From: Lichenibacterium minor
Lineage (GTDB): Bacteria; Pseudomonadota; Alphaproteobacteria; Rhizobiales; Beijerinckiaceae
Reading direction: 5' to 3'
Assembly: GCF_004137685.1 (NCBI RefSeq)
Contig: NZ_QYBB01000001.1
Coordinates: 401,057 to 465,056 of the forward strand
DNA length: 64,000 nucleotides
Shown: one piece after another, positions 45,714-54,542 of the stretch
Layout of the letters: every line of letters starts with the position of its first letter
How positions within the stretch are numbered: position 1 is the first letter of the stretch
The notes under the pieces: generated by a model
What the model was told of the DNA's origin: nothing
Seen by the model: the letters and a program-made list of their open reading frames with translations, nothing else
The model's database searches: none
Program-made: the position numbers and the translations under genes

Positions 45714-46652
45714 TCATTGGATGGGTGCAAGTGCCGACCTGAAGCCAGCGCTGATTGCCTGCTGAATTTCACCTGTGAAGTGAAGATTCAAAGCTGCTTG
45801 CGACGGCACTCTGCCTATAGCAAAGCCTCTAGGGGTTTTACTCTCTTGCGTTGGACCGATCGTAATCAGCAGATCATGCGTCCGCATCCTACTTTCCGAG
45901 ATGAGCGGGTTAGCGCCCCCCCCCGTTGATATTGTCACCAACTTCCACATCGGGTTCACCGTACCCGTTGTTGTAACGATGAATTTGACCTCATATGAAA
46001 ATGCATTGTATTTCGTCTGTGATTTATCCAATGAATACGAGGTAGGTAAACTGTTGTAGGCTGCTAGAGCACTTTTCAGCCAGTCTCCTATGCCCAGATC
46101 TCCAAACAAAAGAGAGCTACCGTGCCTGTCCAAATCCTTATAAGGCGGCCCACCAGGTTGTCGGCACGATGAATCCTTTTCAACATCGATCGGCATCTTG
46201 AATTGACCGAGATCGTAAAGGAAAAGTAACTTCTCATTTCGTGTTGCTTGTGAGGACGCCGTAGCACCAACTGGGAGACTGAAACTCTGCGGCACCTTGA
46301 TTTGGTCCTGACCCTTAAAGGGAAGACTAGCCGTGCGTAATGTTTGATTGTAGGCGATATTTGCATTGAGAGATCCAGTCTCATCGACCTGCAACTGCAA
46401 CGTTTCTTGCGCCGCCCAATCGTTGGGTATGGAGTCCTCTATTTTCCCATATCGATATATTTTCTTAGGACCGTATAAGCTGACGGCTTTTCGAAGCTCA
46501 CAATATATACTCTTTTGGATGCGATAACTCATTGCATCATCTACGTCCGCTTCTTCGTACGGTTCATGCAGAGTCGGAACGCTAAGCCCGCAACCACCCA
46601 GTAAAGTTGATAGCGAGAACAATGATATAAAAATATTTCTGCTACTTTCCAT
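45714..46652 (-). CDS. AT-rich lipoprotein, function unknown
   Basis: 312 aa. N-terminal signal with lipobox LGGC (FISLFSLSTLLGGC). The mature chain is strand-rich (QETLQLQVDETGSLNANIAY, YEVKFIVTTTGTVNPMWKLV), without a recognised domain. Strongly AT-rich compared with the host, a sign of transfer. Its start overlaps the stop of the small upstream gene by 11 nt, so the two form an operon. Confidence 0.7.
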   Translation of the reverse strand: MESSRNIFISLFSLSTLLGGCGLSVPTLHEPYEEADVDDAMSYRIQKSIYCELRKAVSLYGPKKIYRYGKIEDSIPNDWAAQETLQLQVDETGSLNANIAYNQTLRTASLPFKGQDQIKVPQSFSLPVGATASSQATRNEKLLFLYDLGQFKMPIDVEKDSSCRQPGGPPYKDLDRHGSSLLFGDLGIGDWLKSALAAYNSLPTSYSLDKSQTKYNAFSYEVKFIVTTTGTVNPMWKLVTISTGGGANPLISESRMRTHDLLITIGPTQESKTPRGFAIGRVPSQAALNLHFTGEIQQAISAGFRSALAPIQ

Positions 46653-46929
46653 TGTTGCCCTCCTTGTCCAGGTCGAAGAACTTCGGGAAGGCTTGCGGCA
46701 GGCTGGAAATAGGAACGCTCTTGAAGAGTGGAACCGTTTCCGGGGACTCGATAGAGCCGTTTTTTACCGTGATCTGCGGCAATTTCTTAGTGCCTGATTT
46801 CCTTACAAAAGCTGCTCGATGGTGTTTCCTAGCCTCGGCCTTATTTGTGACAGCCAAAGCAACAGTTGGAACCAAAATGCTGAGATTCAGCATGAAAGCA
46901 ATTAAAAGAATATTCCCCGACTTCGACAT
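46642..46929 (-). CDS. small secreted protein, partner of the AT-rich lipoprotein
   Basis: 95 aa. A signal peptide (MSKSGNILLIAFMLNLSILV...ALA) and then a short basic region (KAEARKHHRAAFVRKSGTKK) and an acidic C-terminus. Start ATG 46,927-46,929 with GAGGTGG just upstream; a longer frame to 46,959 is less likely. Overlaps the lipoprotein gene by 11 nt. No family recognised. Confidence 0.6.
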   Translation of the reverse strand: MSKSGNILLIAFMLNLSILVPTVALAVTNKAEARKHHRAAFVRKSGTKKLPQITVKNGSIESPETVPLFKSVPISSLPQAFPKFFDLDKEGNNGK

Positions 46930-47106
46930 CAAAGCCACCTCTATGTTTAGAAGTTCCAAGATCGTAAAAAACAGATTTCAGCGTAGCAAGCTCAAATTGG
47001 GAAGGGTCCTTGAGCTTGCTGGATTTTCTGTCCAGTGTTGCGTCAATGCCTCACCTGAGCCGGTCACCGCGGGCGCTTGGCATCCTCCCACGCCACGGTG
47101 GCGGGG

Positions 47107-47164
47107 TTGACACTGCCCCGCGCTGTGTTACGTTTCTGGCAACGAACGTAGTGTGTTTCGTTGC
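47107..47164 (+). promoter_or_regulatory. promoter and inverted repeat upstream of the serine recombinase
   Basis: -35 TTGACA (47,107-47,112), 16-nt spacer, -10 TACGTT (47,129-47,134). Between it and the ATG at 47,179 are GCAACGA (47,139-47,145) and TCGTTGC (47,158-47,164), 7-bp arms with a 12-nt spacer, possibly a recombinase crossover or autoregulation site. Confidence 0.4.
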
Positions 47165-47178
47165 AGCGGGTCGGCACC

Positions 47179-47859
47179 ATGGCAAATGGCAAGTTCGTCA
47201 GCTACCTCCGGGTCTCCACCGCCAAGCAGGGCGCCAGCGGCCTGGGAATGGATGCGCAGCGCACGGCGGTGACGGACTTCCTCAACGGCGGCCGTTGGTC
47301 GCTCATCGCCGAAGTGGTCGAGGTCGAGAGCGGTAAGAATGACGATCGCCCGAAGCTGGCCGAGGCCATGGCGCTGTGCCGGCTCCACGGCGCCACGCTG
47401 GTCATCGCGAAGTTGGACCGGCTGTCCCGCGATGCGCACTTCCTGCTTGGCCTTCAGAAGGCCGGCGTGCGGTTCGTCGCTGCCGACATGCCCGAAGCCA
47501 ATGAGATGGTGGTGGGGATCATGGCCGTTGTCGCTCAGGCCGAACGCAAGATGATCTCCGCCCGCACCAAGGCGGCGCTGGCGGCGGCCAAGGCTCGCGG
47601 CACGAAGCTCGGCGGCGATCGGGGCAACCTGGCCGTGGTCGGCGCCGCTGGCCGCGCCAAGGGCACTCAGGTCCGCCAGAGCAAGGCCAAGGCCCGCGCC
47701 GGGGACCTTGCCCCCATCCTGTCGTCATTGCAGGCGGACGGCGTCACAACGCTGCGGGGCCTCGCTGAGGCGTTGAACGCCCGTGAGATCCCCACGGCGC
47801 GCGGCGGCACATGGTCGGCGGTTCAGGTGCAACGCGTGCTGGCGACGATTGAAAGGTAG
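47179..47859 (+). CDS. serine recombinase of the resolvase/invertase type
   Basis: 226 aa. The N-terminal catalytic domain (about 1-140) has the nucleophile in FVSYLRVSTAKQGASGLGMD and the conserved LVIAKLDRLSRD; the long E-helix contains AEANEMVVGIMAVVAQAERKM-like residues (VVAQAERKMISARTKAALAA). The C-terminal part has a Recombinase-like/HTH end (VTTLRGLAEALNAREIPTAR, GGTWSAVQVQRVLATIER). Start ATG 47,179 rather than TTG 47,161. Stands alone between divergent and convergent AT-rich genes. Confidence 0.88.
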   Translation: MANGKFVSYLRVSTAKQGASGLGMDAQRTAVTDFLNGGRWSLIAEVVEVESGKNDDRPKLAEAMALCRLHGATLVIAKLDRLSRDAHFLLGLQKAGVRFVAADMPEANEMVVGIMAVVAQAERKMISARTKAALAAAKARGTKLGGDRGNLAVVGAAGRAKGTQVRQSKAKARAGDLAPILSSLQADGVTTLRGLAEALNAREIPTARGGTWSAVQVQRVLATIER

Positions 47860-47861
47860 AA

Positions 47862-48518
47862 CTAAGACGTTCGCAGTGTTTTGATGAGTGAGACGGCGGC
47901 CTCATTGAGCCTTGTAGCTTTGATCTCGATCGAAGCTGCACGGGCAACGGCAGAGTTATACCAAAACAGAGGTGGCTTCCCTTTATTTTTTCTAATATGG
48001 TCGAGGCAGTCGAAATAACCTGAAAGCTCTTCTTCAAACATAATTATGGGAGCGCTGATTTCGTCGATAAGGGGCAACTCGTTAAATGGGTCCCGGGGAT
48101 TAAGGCGGATCTGCCCAAATAGGACCTCATACAGACCTTCATAATTACCTTGCTCAAATATAATACGAAGCCTGCCGTCTCTCTCATGTCGTAAAACTCC
48201 CTGAACATGCGTCCTAATTTTCAGCGTATAAATTTGAATACGAGTGAGTATTACATGCCTTTTTTTGTCCAAATCGATTTTCTGCTCCCTCTCCTTATTT
48301 CTCTGCTCTTGCGTACTCACCCACAACGCCGTTCCAGCGGCGGCGAAGCTGCCTATACCGCTCAGCCATCCACCGTATGCTGCAACCCAATCGGGTGTCC
48401 AAGGCATCGCGCGAACAAGGCCATAGACCAGCATGAGGGATGGAACGGCAAGCACAGCGAACAAGAAGCGTTTGTCGCTATTCTTCAAGTCCGCCACGCC
48501 TAGCTCCACAAAATTCAC
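47862..48518 (-). CDS. membrane protein downstream of the tape-measure gene
   Basis: 218 aa. Two hydrophobic helices in the first third (FLFAVLAVPSLMLVYGLV; WVAAYGGWLSGIGSFAAAGT) followed by a charged, probably coiled-coil segment (STQEQRNKEREQKIDLDKKR) and a helical cytoplasmic domain. No family recognised. AT-rich. The start ATG overlaps the tape-measure stop by 4 nt, so both are in one leftward operon. Confidence 0.65.
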   Translation of the reverse strand: MNFVELGVADLKNSDKRFLFAVLAVPSLMLVYGLVRAMPWTPDWVAAYGGWLSGIGSFAAAGTALWVSTQEQRNKEREQKIDLDKKRHVILTRIQIYTLKIRTHVQGVLRHERDGRLRIIFEQGNYEGLYEVLFGQIRLNPRDPFNELPLIDEISAPIIMFEEELSGYFDCLDHIRKNKGKPPLFWYNSAVARAASIEIKATRLNEAAVSLIKTLRTS

Positions 48519-51500
48519 ATATGCCCGGTCCCGAGCAAGGCCGGTGACGGCATGCTAGGCTGAACGCCGTTGTTGCCGGCGAGCTTTCCACCCATCATGG
48601 TCTCTCCCATCTTGCCCGACAGACTGAGTTGAGCCAAGTGCTCCACCGTCCGCACCAACCCAAGGAAGTAGGTGGACGGCTCGATGATGATGGACGTAGT
48701 GTTGTGAACCTCAGCGGACCCGTTGACGCTCACCTGAGACGGCGCGACCGTCACCTGGAGCGGCTGCGCCGGACCCGCGGGCACCTGCCCGGCCGTTGTC
48801 AGCCGTTCGTTCGCCACCGCATTCCGGCCGCGCGTACCCTCGGGATCACGGTGGAACTCATCGGCCGCCCGGCGCCCCTGTTCCCACACGCTTTCGGGCA
48901 TCCCGGAGCGGAAGGGGTTGAAGCCGATCTTCCCATACTCCCTGTCGTGGAACGTGCTGAAGTCCATTCGACGCTTCAGCGCGGCGTCCGCATCGAACCG
49001 GCGGCGGATCTGCCCCTCCACATCGTTCTCCCGATCTCGCCGGGCCGTGCCGATATCGATGACGCTCTGAGCGGCGAAGGCGACATCACCCACGCCCGAC
49101 ACAATGCCCAGCCCGCGAGCCGCCATGCCGAGCAACTTGGCCCGACCGATGGCCTGAGCGGCTTCCGCAGCGGCTTTCTCGGCTTGGAAGCGAGCGCCGT
49201 TCACCGCCAGTTCCTCGGCGGTACGACCGGCCAGCGTGCCACTCTTGCCCGCAGTCTCCGCAGCCATCGCGGCGGCCTTGCTCCCGGCCTCAGCCGCCAC
49301 CGTGCCGGCGCGCTGCGCGGCAGTCTCGGCAGCCTTGGCGGCTTCACCCTTTCCGCCAGCGGTCTCCGCCGCCCTGGCCGCGGCGTTCATGGCGTCGGCA
49401 AGGCGCGAAGCTGCCTTGGCCGCAGCATCCTCGGCGCTGCCCTTGGCCGCCTGGGTGGCAAGCACCTTCTGCGCGGCAGCTTCGGCGCTGGTGGCCGCCT
49501 GAGCCGCCGCGTCCGCCGCCCGCTGCGCGACGCCGAGCGCCCGCTCAATCTCGGCAGTGGGGGGCACCAGCTTCCCGAGCAAGTCACCCGAGGCCAGCGC
49601 CCGCTTCTCCGCCTGGCCGATGGCCTCCGCCATGGCCGAGCTTGACCGCGCGATGGCCTGTTCCGCGTGCTCGCTCACCAGCGAGGCCAAGCGCGCATAC
49701 TTCTCCGCAGCCGTGGCCGCTGCCCGGTCGGCCGCGCCCGAAATCGTATCGAACTTGGCTGCGGCTTTGGCGGCGTCCGCCCCCACTTCCGCAAGCTTCG
49801 CCATGGCGTCAACTGCGGCGCTGTCCATCGCCCGCACGAAACTGGCGGAGCGTTCGGCGAACCGTTGCGCGCCCTCAGCGATGGCGTTCGCCTCGGCGCT
49901 GGCCCGTTCCGCCATGCCGTGCTGAAGGGTCGCCAGCGCGCTCCGCTGGCCCGCCTCGACAGCATCCGCCGCAGCGCTGGCCGATGCCTGTATGGCCCCT
50001 TCAGCCGCAGCGACCCGCGCCGCAGCCTGTTCCGCCCGAGCGACAGCAGCCTCAGCACCGGCCCCAAGGCCACGTCCGGCCGCCGCCCCCATGCCCGAAG
50101 CTGCATCCCTGGCCGCCGTCCCGGTGGCACGTAGCGCGGCCGTGGCACCGCCAAGCGCGTGTTCCGCCGTCGCCGCAGCTCCGCCGATCCCGACAAGCCG
50201 GCCGATCACAGGGACCGCCCTGCCCGCTGCCCCGCCGAGCCCGACAAGCGTCCCCATGATGGTCAGAAGCGGCCCGAGCGCTGCCGCTGCCATGGTCGCT
50301 TCCGTGCCGAACTCAACAACCTTCGGGTCGAGCGAGGCGACGGCGTCTAGCACCTTGACGATGCCACCCGCGACAGCGTCGAAGACGTGTTGCTCGGCCA
50401 TCTTTGAGACGACCATCTCGAAAGCGTTGTGGGCCTGTAGGTAGGCGCCTTCCAAGCTGCGGGCATGCTCCGCCGCCTGTCGGGATGCAATGCCGGCCTG
50501 CTCCTCGACGTACTGCTGAGGCGTGGGGGCGGGCGCCAGCGGGCCCTTCAGCCCCATCATCATCTCCCAATTCGACCCGTACTGGCGCTGGCCTTCGTTG
50601 ACGAACTCGTCTCGGGCCTCCTTGGTCTCCGGAGGCCTGAGGATCGGCATCACGCGGGGGGACTGCCGCTTCTCTCCGATCATCGACCAGATTTCCGGCG
50701 TCATTCGCCCGGTTTTGCGGATGTCTTCGATCATGCGCGGCACATCGGTGGAGCCGATGAACGAGTCCATGAACTTGTCGACGACCTTCTGAGCGATCTC
50801 GGGCTTGATTGGGTTTTTCGCCTTGCCCGTCGCCATGATGGCTTCGCGCCACTCGCCGCCCAGCACGTCGAGGTTATGGCCTTTGTTGATGTCGTCGCTT
50901 TGGAAAGCAGCCCATGCTTTCATCACTGCGGCATCCATACCCTTGTAGCCTTTCATCCCCGCTTGCTTGAGGAACGCTTCGGGGTTCATGCCGCCGGTCA
51001 TGTTCTGATAGTCGCGCAGGTTCAGCCCGAGCGAGGCGAACCCACCATAGGCGCTATTCTTCGGCGCGATGAACGAACCGATCATGGACCGCTGAGCGAC
51101 GGACGACTCGTCACCCCGGAAGCCCGCTTCCTTCTGTGTGGCGGACATCATCGCGATTTGGCCGAGGTCGAGATTGGAGAAGCGCGCGAGCGGCGCTGCC
51201 ATCTTCAGCGACTGCATCACCTCGTGATGCCCCTCGAAATTAGACGAGGTGTACATGGTCGACAGGACGTCGGCGAGGTGGCCGAACTTGTGGTTCAGCG
51301 CGTCCATCCCGAGAGCGTGGCCTTCCTTGTCTCGGGTTTCGATCGGCAGCGCGTTGGCGAGCGCGATGAGATCGTCCGTCGCTGTATGAGCGTCCGTGCG
51401 GTTCGCGATGGCGAGGATGGCCGCCTGGTTGGCCAGCGCCTCGGCGGGAATCATCGACCGCGCCGGATCGTTCGTCGCGGTGTCCTGATACCCGGCCTTG

Positions 51501-51913
51501 ACCGCGGCCAGCACGGAATCCTTGTACTCCTTCACATTGACGAGGCCCTTCGGCAGGCCGCCAACGCCGTCGTAAGCGACCGCAGCCGCGGCGTTTGCCG
51601 CTTCCATCTGCGCCGCCGCGTAAGCCTTGGTGGACATGGTCAGGTTGTCGACGGAGCGGGCCCGCTGTTCCAGCACGCCTCGCATCGTGTTCTCAATGCG
51701 CGAGAATTCCAACGCCTTGTCGGCCATCTCCTTCAGCCCGGCGACGACAGGCATGGTGATGCCGAGCGTCATCCTTTGGCCGTGCTCGGCCATCTTCGCC
51801 CCCATCTTCGCCATGGCACTCTCGTGCCCAGCGACCTTGTGGGACATGTGGCTCAACGGTTCGGACAGATGGTCAATGAGGTGGATGACCGCCGCGACCT
51901 CGAAAGTGTTCAT
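48515..51913 (-). CDS. phage tail tape-measure-like protein
   Basis: 1,132 aa. The N-terminal part (MNTFEVAAVIHLIDHLSEPL, MGAKMAEHGQRMTLGITMPV) is typical of TP901-type tape-measure proteins; the middle is a long Ala-rich coiled-coil region (about residues 560-960) with hydrophobic stretches (LGPLLTIMGTLVGLGGAAG). It sets tail length in siphophages and also occurs in prophage remnants. No other tail, capsid or terminase gene is near it, so here it is an orphan. GC and codon use are host-like, unlike its AT-rich neighbour. Confidence 0.8.
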   Translation of the reverse strand: MNTFEVAAVIHLIDHLSEPLSHMSHKVAGHESAMAKMGAKMAEHGQRMTLGITMPVVAGLKEMADKALEFSRIENTMRGVLEQRARSVDNLTMSTKAYAAAQMEAANAAAAVAYDGVGGLPKGLVNVKEYKDSVLAAVKAGYQDTATNDPARSMIPAEALANQAAILAIANRTDAHTATDDLIALANALPIETRDKEGHALGMDALNHKFGHLADVLSTMYTSSNFEGHHEVMQSLKMAAPLARFSNLDLGQIAMMSATQKEAGFRGDESSVAQRSMIGSFIAPKNSAYGGFASLGLNLRDYQNMTGGMNPEAFLKQAGMKGYKGMDAAVMKAWAAFQSDDINKGHNLDVLGGEWREAIMATGKAKNPIKPEIAQKVVDKFMDSFIGSTDVPRMIEDIRKTGRMTPEIWSMIGEKRQSPRVMPILRPPETKEARDEFVNEGQRQYGSNWEMMMGLKGPLAPAPTPQQYVEEQAGIASRQAAEHARSLEGAYLQAHNAFEMVVSKMAEQHVFDAVAGGIVKVLDAVASLDPKVVEFGTEATMAAAALGPLLTIMGTLVGLGGAAGRAVPVIGRLVGIGGAAATAEHALGGATAALRATGTAARDAASGMGAAAGRGLGAGAEAAVARAEQAAARVAAAEGAIQASASAAADAVEAGQRSALATLQHGMAERASAEANAIAEGAQRFAERSASFVRAMDSAAVDAMAKLAEVGADAAKAAAKFDTISGAADRAAATAAEKYARLASLVSEHAEQAIARSSSAMAEAIGQAEKRALASGDLLGKLVPPTAEIERALGVAQRAADAAAQAATSAEAAAQKVLATQAAKGSAEDAAAKAASRLADAMNAAARAAETAGGKGEAAKAAETAAQRAGTVAAEAGSKAAAMAAETAGKSGTLAGRTAEELAVNGARFQAEKAAAEAAQAIGRAKLLGMAARGLGIVSGVGDVAFAAQSVIDIGTARRDRENDVEGQIRRRFDADAALKRRMDFSTFHDREYGKIGFNPFRSGMPESVWEQGRRAADEFHRDPEGTRGRNAVANERLTTAGQVPAGPAQPLQVTVAPSQVSVNGSAEVHNTTSIIIEPSTYFLGLVRTVEHLAQLSLSGKMGETMMGGKLAGNNGVQPSMPSPALLGTGHM

Positions 51914-52131
51914 CCCAACGCGCCCTTACACAGTGGACCTGTGTGGAATTGTACTCTCATTACGTTCATTGGAAAACCGAGGATTCGCGCAGGCGTCGAG
52001 GGCCACCAACCCTTGATTTTTTGTCATCCGGTGTTAGTAGATCATTGGCGGGGTGAACTCAGTTTTTTCATCCTTTGGGTATGTGGTGCTTTTGGTCCAA
52101 TGTGCAGCTTCGGCGGAATGTGTCGGTTATC

Positions 52132-52869
52132 ATGCCCGTAACGCTAGAAGTCGAGTCGAACACACTTGTGATAGTTGGCAACTTCAACCCTGCTATATTT
52201 CAGCCTTATTGGTTTTTTTCCCAAGACTTGATCGGCGAGGATGAAGCTCAGAAGGCGCAAATATCGGTGGTACACCCCGATATTACGTCCTTTCAAACTG
52301 AATCCTTTCAAATTACGGTTGAGCCTGAGCGGGTGAGTTTGATTCCGCTTGAAACAATTGGTATTGGCATTTTTGACTTAGCTCTTCGTTTGTTTGGGGA
52401 CTGCCTCCCTCAAACACCCTTACGAGCACTGGGTATAAACTACTTATCCCATTTCCGAGTTAGCTCGGAAAAGGTTCAAAATAGCTTTGGCGATATACTG
52501 GCGCCAAAGGAACCTTGGGGCAAGTGGGGTGAGCAGCTAAATCAACCGGCCCCGAAAGGCTCACAAAATCGCATCTCAAAAGAAACAAGGGCTGGCGGTC
52601 TAAGGTCAATCAGCATGACCAAGTATGGGCGCGATGATGAGAAAAAGGGGTTCACACAGGTTAAAATAGAGCCCTCTGCAACTTATAGACCGGGGGTCTA
52701 CGTTGAGGTAAACAATCACTTTGATCTTGAAAAGCCTATAAAGGGCGAAGATAATTCTTCTATTTTTGCAAGACTCGGCGATGTTTACGACAGTTCTATC
52801 GAGCAGTCGAAGAGCTTCGTCGAGCATTTTATGACGACGTGTAGCATCATTGAGCGCGATCATGTCTGA
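52132..52869 (+). CDS. first gene of the MBL cassette, unknown protein
   Basis: 245 aa, soluble, AT-rich, no recognised domain. Striking ordered segments are LVIVGNFNPAIFQPYWFFSQ, TESFQITVEPERVSLIPLET and TKYGRDDEKKGFTQVKIEPS with YRPGVYVEVNNHFDL, which suggest a conserved beta-rich fold. The start ATG 52,132 has only a weak ribosome site; the frame is open to 52,075. It overlaps the second gene by 8 nt. Function unknown; see the cassette finding. Confidence 0.7.
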   Translation: MPVTLEVESNTLVIVGNFNPAIFQPYWFFSQDLIGEDEAQKAQISVVHPDITSFQTESFQITVEPERVSLIPLETIGIGIFDLALRLFGDCLPQTPLRALGINYLSHFRVSSEKVQNSFGDILAPKEPWGKWGEQLNQPAPKGSQNRISKETRAGGLRSISMTKYGRDDEKKGFTQVKIEPSATYRPGVYVEVNNHFDLEKPIKGEDNSSIFARLGDVYDSSIEQSKSFVEHFMTTCSIIERDHV

Positions 52870-53458
52870 GATATTCGCCATCGATAGAAATGACTTCAAC
52901 TTGGACTCACACACCATTCGTGGTGAACGTGCTCTCGAAGTTGCCAAGCGTTTTCGTCCGGTTGATGAATCTGCGCTACGATTCTCAAAGTTTCAGCAGT
53001 CTCAGACACAAGGGCGTGAGGTGCCGCGCCCTTCGAAAGAAGCGATACAAGCAACACTGCAATCAATCTCTACTCGAACGACAGATACGAGATTGCGTCT
53101 CCCAACTGCATTCGTTGCCAAGCAAGAATGGGAAGGTTGCGTCCAAGACGTGGCAGAAGGTCAAGTGCTCGCGCAATTAGTAGACATTAGATTAAGTGAT
53201 GCCCCCTTCACGATAGCTAGCATCCCACTTGAGACCTTTGCAGTTCGAGATAGAAAACGGCTTAGAACCGGATCTATATTCAGATGGGCAATAGGAACGG
53301 AAATTAATGGAAGGACGCAGCGGAATGCGTATCGAATAGCGATTAGGGACTTTCCAGCCTGGACTAGGCGAGAGATCCTGACATCTGAATCTGAGGGCCT
53401 TCAACTGGCCCAGGCTTTGAGCGCTCTGAAAAATGGCTCTGACGCATCCGGAATCTGA
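52862..53458 (+). CDS. second gene of the MBL cassette, unknown protein
   Basis: 198 aa, soluble, basic and Arg-rich (SISTRTTDTRLRLPTAFVAK; FAVRDRKRLRTGSIFRWAIG), no domain recognised. The last third (PAWTRREILTSESEGLQLAQ, ALSALKNG) is helical. ATG 52,862 lies within the end of the first gene (8-nt overlap), and its own end overlaps the MBL gene by 26 nt, so all three are translationally coupled. AT-rich, foreign composition. Confidence 0.7.
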   Translation: MSEIFAIDRNDFNLDSHTIRGERALEVAKRFRPVDESALRFSKFQQSQTQGREVPRPSKEAIQATLQSISTRTTDTRLRLPTAFVAKQEWEGCVQDVAEGQVLAQLVDIRLSDAPFTIASIPLETFAVRDRKRLRTGSIFRWAIGTEINGRTQRNAYRIAIRDFPAWTRREILTSESEGLQLAQALSALKNGSDASGI

Positions 53459-54542
53459 CGAAATAGAAGTTACGGTGATTGGCCCTGGTTTTGGTGAGTC
53501 TGTTTTGATCCACCTTGGTGATCGAAAATGGATCACCATCGACTGTTGTGTGGATCGGAATACGAAACAGAATGTTCCTCTCGCCTATCTTGCGGAGATA
53601 GGGGCGGACGTCGCGTCTGATATCAAACTTGTGATCGCATCACATTGGCACGACGATCACATCAAAGGGCTGTTTGACCTCCTAACCGCAGCGAAGTCGG
53701 CACGCTTCTGCTGCTCTGAGGCGCTCACAAGTGTTGAGTTTTGTGCCTATGCTGTCCGACATGCGAAAAACATCACAAGACGCTTTTCGGGAGGAGCTTC
53801 AGAGTTTCTTCAAGTGCTCAGGCTTCTTGCAGAACGGAAGAATTGTCCGGAGTTCGCTGGAAAAGACAGAAGGCTTTGGCTTTTACCGAAAGACACGATC
53901 TCCCACGGTGTAGACTGCGAGGTCTACACCTTAGCTCCCAGCAACGGTCAGTTCGCGCTGTTTCTCACCGAGATAAGCAAAATTTTAGCAGATCCAAGCC
54001 ATGATCGTTTTCGAGCACAAGCAGATAATCAAAATAACTTGTCGGTAGTCTGCCAAATTCTCTTCGGTGAAGAATCAATACTGTTAGGTGCTGATCTCGA
54101 GAACCAACGGGACGTAACATTAGGCTGGGAATCTATACTAAGTAGTTTCGGTAGACCTCGTCAGACTTCAAGTTTCTTCAAGATCCCTCATCACGGCTCT
54201 GCGAATGCACATAACGACCGTGTTTGGACGGACATGCTTGTGTCCGACGTATTTTCGGTCGTGACGCCTTATGATCGTCTCGTACATCCATTGCCCACTC
54301 AGACGGATCGTGCACGCATAAATGCTTTTACGCCCCATGCGTACATTACCTCTGACGAGGCAAACAAGAATTTTAGACACGACGACAAAAGCGTAAATGC
54401 AAAGCTTAAGGACATAGGAGCAGTTGTGCAGGTCTCACAGATAGCGCCTGGCCGTGTAACGCGTAGATGGAAGCTTGGCGGTAGACCTTCACTTTCCATG
54501 AGCCAGATGGCACGCCCTCTCAATCCGCCTATCTCGGTTTAA
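53433..54542 (+). CDS. metallo-beta-lactamase-fold protein, ComEC C-terminal-like
   Basis: 369 aa. MBL fold with the metal motif SHWHDDH (H71, H73, D75, H76), later LLGADLE (D221) and FKIPHHGSANAHND (H253-H254), the pattern of the ComEC/Rec2 MBL domain. No signal peptide or membrane helix, so it acts in the cytoplasm. Enzymes of this type are phosphodiesterases or nucleases in several cases. Start ATG 53,433 within the end of the second cassette gene. Its last 4 nt overlap the convergent integrase end. Likely effector of the cassette; inference. Confidence 0.85.
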   Translation: MALTHPESDEIEVTVIGPGFGESVLIHLGDRKWITIDCCVDRNTKQNVPLAYLAEIGADVASDIKLVIASHWHDDHIKGLFDLLTAAKSARFCCSEALTSVEFCAYAVRHAKNITRRFSGGASEFLQVLRLLAERKNCPEFAGKDRRLWLLPKDTISHGVDCEVYTLAPSNGQFALFLTEISKILADPSHDRFRAQADNQNNLSVVCQILFGEESILLGADLENQRDVTLGWESILSSFGRPRQTSSFFKIPHHGSANAHNDRVWTDMLVSDVFSVVTPYDRLVHPLPTQTDRARINAFTPHAYITSDEANKNFRHDDKSVNAKLKDIGAVVQVSQIAPGRVTRRWKLGGRPSLSMSQMARPLNPPISV

